Source of the DNA: Aquimarina algiphila
Lineage (GTDB): Bacteria > Bacteroidota > Bacteroidia > Flavobacteriales > Flavobacteriaceae
Direction of reading: 5' to 3'
DNA: 64,000 nt
Assembly: GCF_007489275.1 (NCBI RefSeq)
Contig: NZ_VLNR01000017.1
Location: forward strand, 32,140 to 96,139
Part shown: positions 62,849 to 64,000 of the stretch, in pieces
Numbering within the stretch: the stretch's first letter is position 1
How the letters are laid out: the number at the start of each line of letters is the position of its first letter
Position numbers and translations under genes: made by a program
The notes under the pieces: generated by a model
What the model saw: only the letters and a program-made list of their open reading frames with translations
What the model was told of the DNA's origin: nothing
Databases searched by the model: none

Positions 62849-63721
62849 ATGAAAAAAGAAATTTTTACACTCAAATTTATGGTAATACTATTCTTTATAG
62901 GAATAATGATGCCAGTTTCAAATACTATTATTGCCCAACAAAGCAATTCTTATGGAATGTTAAACTTTAATAAAGCAGTAAATATCTCAGGGAAACAGCG
63001 AATGCTTAGTCAAAAAATAGCAAAAGCATATTTATATATTGTGGAAAACCCAAGTGATGCTGTTGCAAAACGAGATTTACTAACCAGTAAATTGATTTTT
63101 GAAAAACAAAATAGTATCTTATTACAAAACTCGGGCTATAAAGTTACCAAGGATAGAATAGCAACAGTTGAATCAATCTGGAAAGAATTTAAAAAATTGA
63201 TAGAAACTACACCTAATTATGATAATGCAAAGAAAATTATTGAGATGAATACTGATCTTTTAAAAGCTTCGAATAATGTGGTTTCTGCTATTATAGTTGA
63301 GTCTAAAGGAGCTAATAATAGTCAGGAATCTCTATTAGAAGACGATAGTTTAGGAGAAGAAGATACAGAATTAAAACAAATTATCAATATGGCCGGTAGA
63401 CAACGAATGTTGTCTCAAAGGTTGGCGTTGTATTATTTTGCGAATCAACCTACAATAAAAGATAAAAATTCTGAGCAAATGTTAAAGAATGTATACAATG
63501 AATTGGACGGTGCTATTAGCATGTTATTAATCTCAAATTTTAATAACACACGAATAGATGAGAAATTAGGAGTTGCAATGTCAAAATGGGATCAGGTTAA
63601 ATCTAACAAGGATAAGCTATTTAAACAAGGGATTAAGCCTGCTGATATGTACAGAATTAGTAATGAACTTACAAAAGCATTTAATGCTGTAACCAGCTTA
63701 TACGAAAAGGTTAAATTGTAA
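62849..63721 (+). CDS. Secreted protein with two PilJ/NarX-type sensor domains
   Basis: A 290-residue exported protein (signal peptide, cut near IIAQQ). It contains two copies of the PilJ/NarX N-terminal domain, each with the core NxxGxQRMLSQ: NISGKQRMLSQKIAKAYL near residue 46 and NMAGRQRMLSQRLALYYF near residue 181. In NarX-type receptors this segment is the nitrate/nitrite-binding helix P-box. There is no kinase or methyl-accepting part, so it is probably a periplasmic binding or accessory protein. The next gene encodes a porin-like protein. Confidence 0.82.
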   Translation: MKKEIFTLKFMVILFFIGIMMPVSNTIIAQQSNSYGMLNFNKAVNISGKQRMLSQKIAKAYLYIVENPSDAVAKRDLLTSKLIFEKQNSILLQNSGYKVTKDRIATVESIWKEFKKLIETTPNYDNAKKIIEMNTDLLKASNNVVSAIIVESKGANNSQESLLEDDSLGEEDTELKQIINMAGRQRMLSQRLALYYFANQPTIKDKNSEQMLKNVYNELDGAISMLLISNFNNTRIDEKLGVAMSKWDQVKSNKDKLFKQGIKPADMYRISNELTKAFNAVTSLYEKVKL

Positions 63722-63745
63722 TTTTAAGTGTTAATTTAGTAAGAG

Positions 63746-63789
63746 AAAATACGTATTTATTATGAATCATAATGGTACGTATTTTTTTT
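63746..63789 (+). terminator. Terminator of the PilJ-domain gene
   Basis: AAAATACGTA / TACGTATTTT, with an inner TTATGA / TCATAA pairing, then a T run. It may be partial, since the porin gene follows 25 nt on. Confidence 0.7.
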
Positions 63790-63813
63790 ATCTTCAATCT
63801 AAAATATAGAAAT

Positions 63814-64000
63814 ATGAAAATAAAAATACCTTTAATAGTATTGATTTTTACTATAATTCAAAATTATGCACAAGAATTAAGTATTGATGCAGATATCAGG
63901 CCTCGGTTAGAATATTTAAATGGTTTTGGAAGCCTTTTACCAGATGGAGTTGATGCAGGATTATTTGTACAACAACGTTCGCGTTTAAAATTTGGATATA
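63814..64000 (+). CDS. Partial outer-membrane porin (alginate-export-like)
   Basis: The first 62 codons of a gene cut by the right edge. Signal peptide MKIKIPLIVLIFTIIQNYAQ, then ELSIDADIRPRLEYLNGFGS and FVQQRSRLKFGY, which is the typical opening of the alginate-export / DUF5723-type barrel (RPRxE...QRSRL). The family name reflects homology only. The likely role is uptake through the outer membrane. Confidence 0.65.
   Translation, partial: MKIKIPLIVLIFTIIQNYAQELSIDADIRPRLEYLNGFGSLLPDGVDAGLFVQQRSRLKFGY

Noticed and set aside
1..64000. Mobile elements, phage genes, tRNA or rRNA genes
   Set aside because: I looked for transposase or integrase motifs, terminal repeats and RNA-gene hallmarks and saw none; base composition looks even across the window, though I could not compute it.

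Overview
The window is AT-rich DNA from a member of the Bacteroidota, almost certainly a marine Flavobacteriaceae species and plausibly Aquimarina-like (inference). The support is TAnnTTTG-type promoters, very few Shine-Dalgarno sites, TonB-dependent receptors, a FecR/ECF cassette, a type IX secretion sorting domain, DUF4834 and YfhO proteins, and a GG-leader peptide of the kind common in this phylum. I see no rRNA, tRNA, CRISPR array, transposase, integrase or phage gene. This is chromosome with mostly housekeeping and envelope genes, in short operons separated by clear hairpin terminators.

Layout. 1-8.4 kb: a partial LpxR-like gene, an MFS exporter, a secreted Kelch protein, an SDR dehydrogenase with an Lrp regulator divergent from a Cys/Met-metabolism PLP enzyme, a small independent transcript unit near 6.2 kb, a DUF2147 protein and fumC. 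8.5-18.8 kb: a small membrane protein, a TonB-dependent receptor, an ArsC-like protein, prfB with a programmed +1 frameshift, a secreted zinc protease, an orphan LanC-like cyclase, a threonine aldolase, a DUF1508 protein and a YbaB protein. 18.9-25.3 kb: an oligopeptidase B whose lipoprotein signal is cut off by an in-frame stop, a cysteine-synthase-like enzyme followed by an alpha-oxoamine synthase (possibly sulfonolipid synthesis), a GG-leader Cys-rich peptide and a GNAT protein. 25.4-32.8 kb: an outer-membrane protein with a long Lys/Glu tail, then DUF4834, YfhO, a glycosyltransferase and a flippase, probably for surface glycans.

32.8-45.2 kb is the most unusual part. Two paralogous secreted proteins built on 16-residue Tyr/Asn/Gly repeats each have a sigma-54-like promoter and a similar 3' end. 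Between them lie a beta-barrel gene and an ECF sigma / mini anti-sigma / FecR / TonB-receptor operon, with an SGNH-like lipoprotein and an amidohydrolase beyond. A 32-bp element (GTAGGGTATTT, 9 nt, TTTGTTTTAG) precedes the beta-barrel gene, the sigma operon and a gene-less stretch that looks like a small RNA. A peroxiredoxin-like gene and a 14-repeat LRR protein follow.

45.4-64 kb: uvrA, an ECF sigma factor with a 47-aa companion, a cysteine-free endonuclease III, bcp, a conserved protein of unknown function, an MBL hydrolase, a T9SS-exported phytase-like/GDPD chimera, a GH31 lipoprotein, small lipoprotein and YdeI-like genes, a hydrolase beside a LAS-type peptidase candidate, and at the end a two-PilJ-domain protein ahead of a partial outer-membrane porin.
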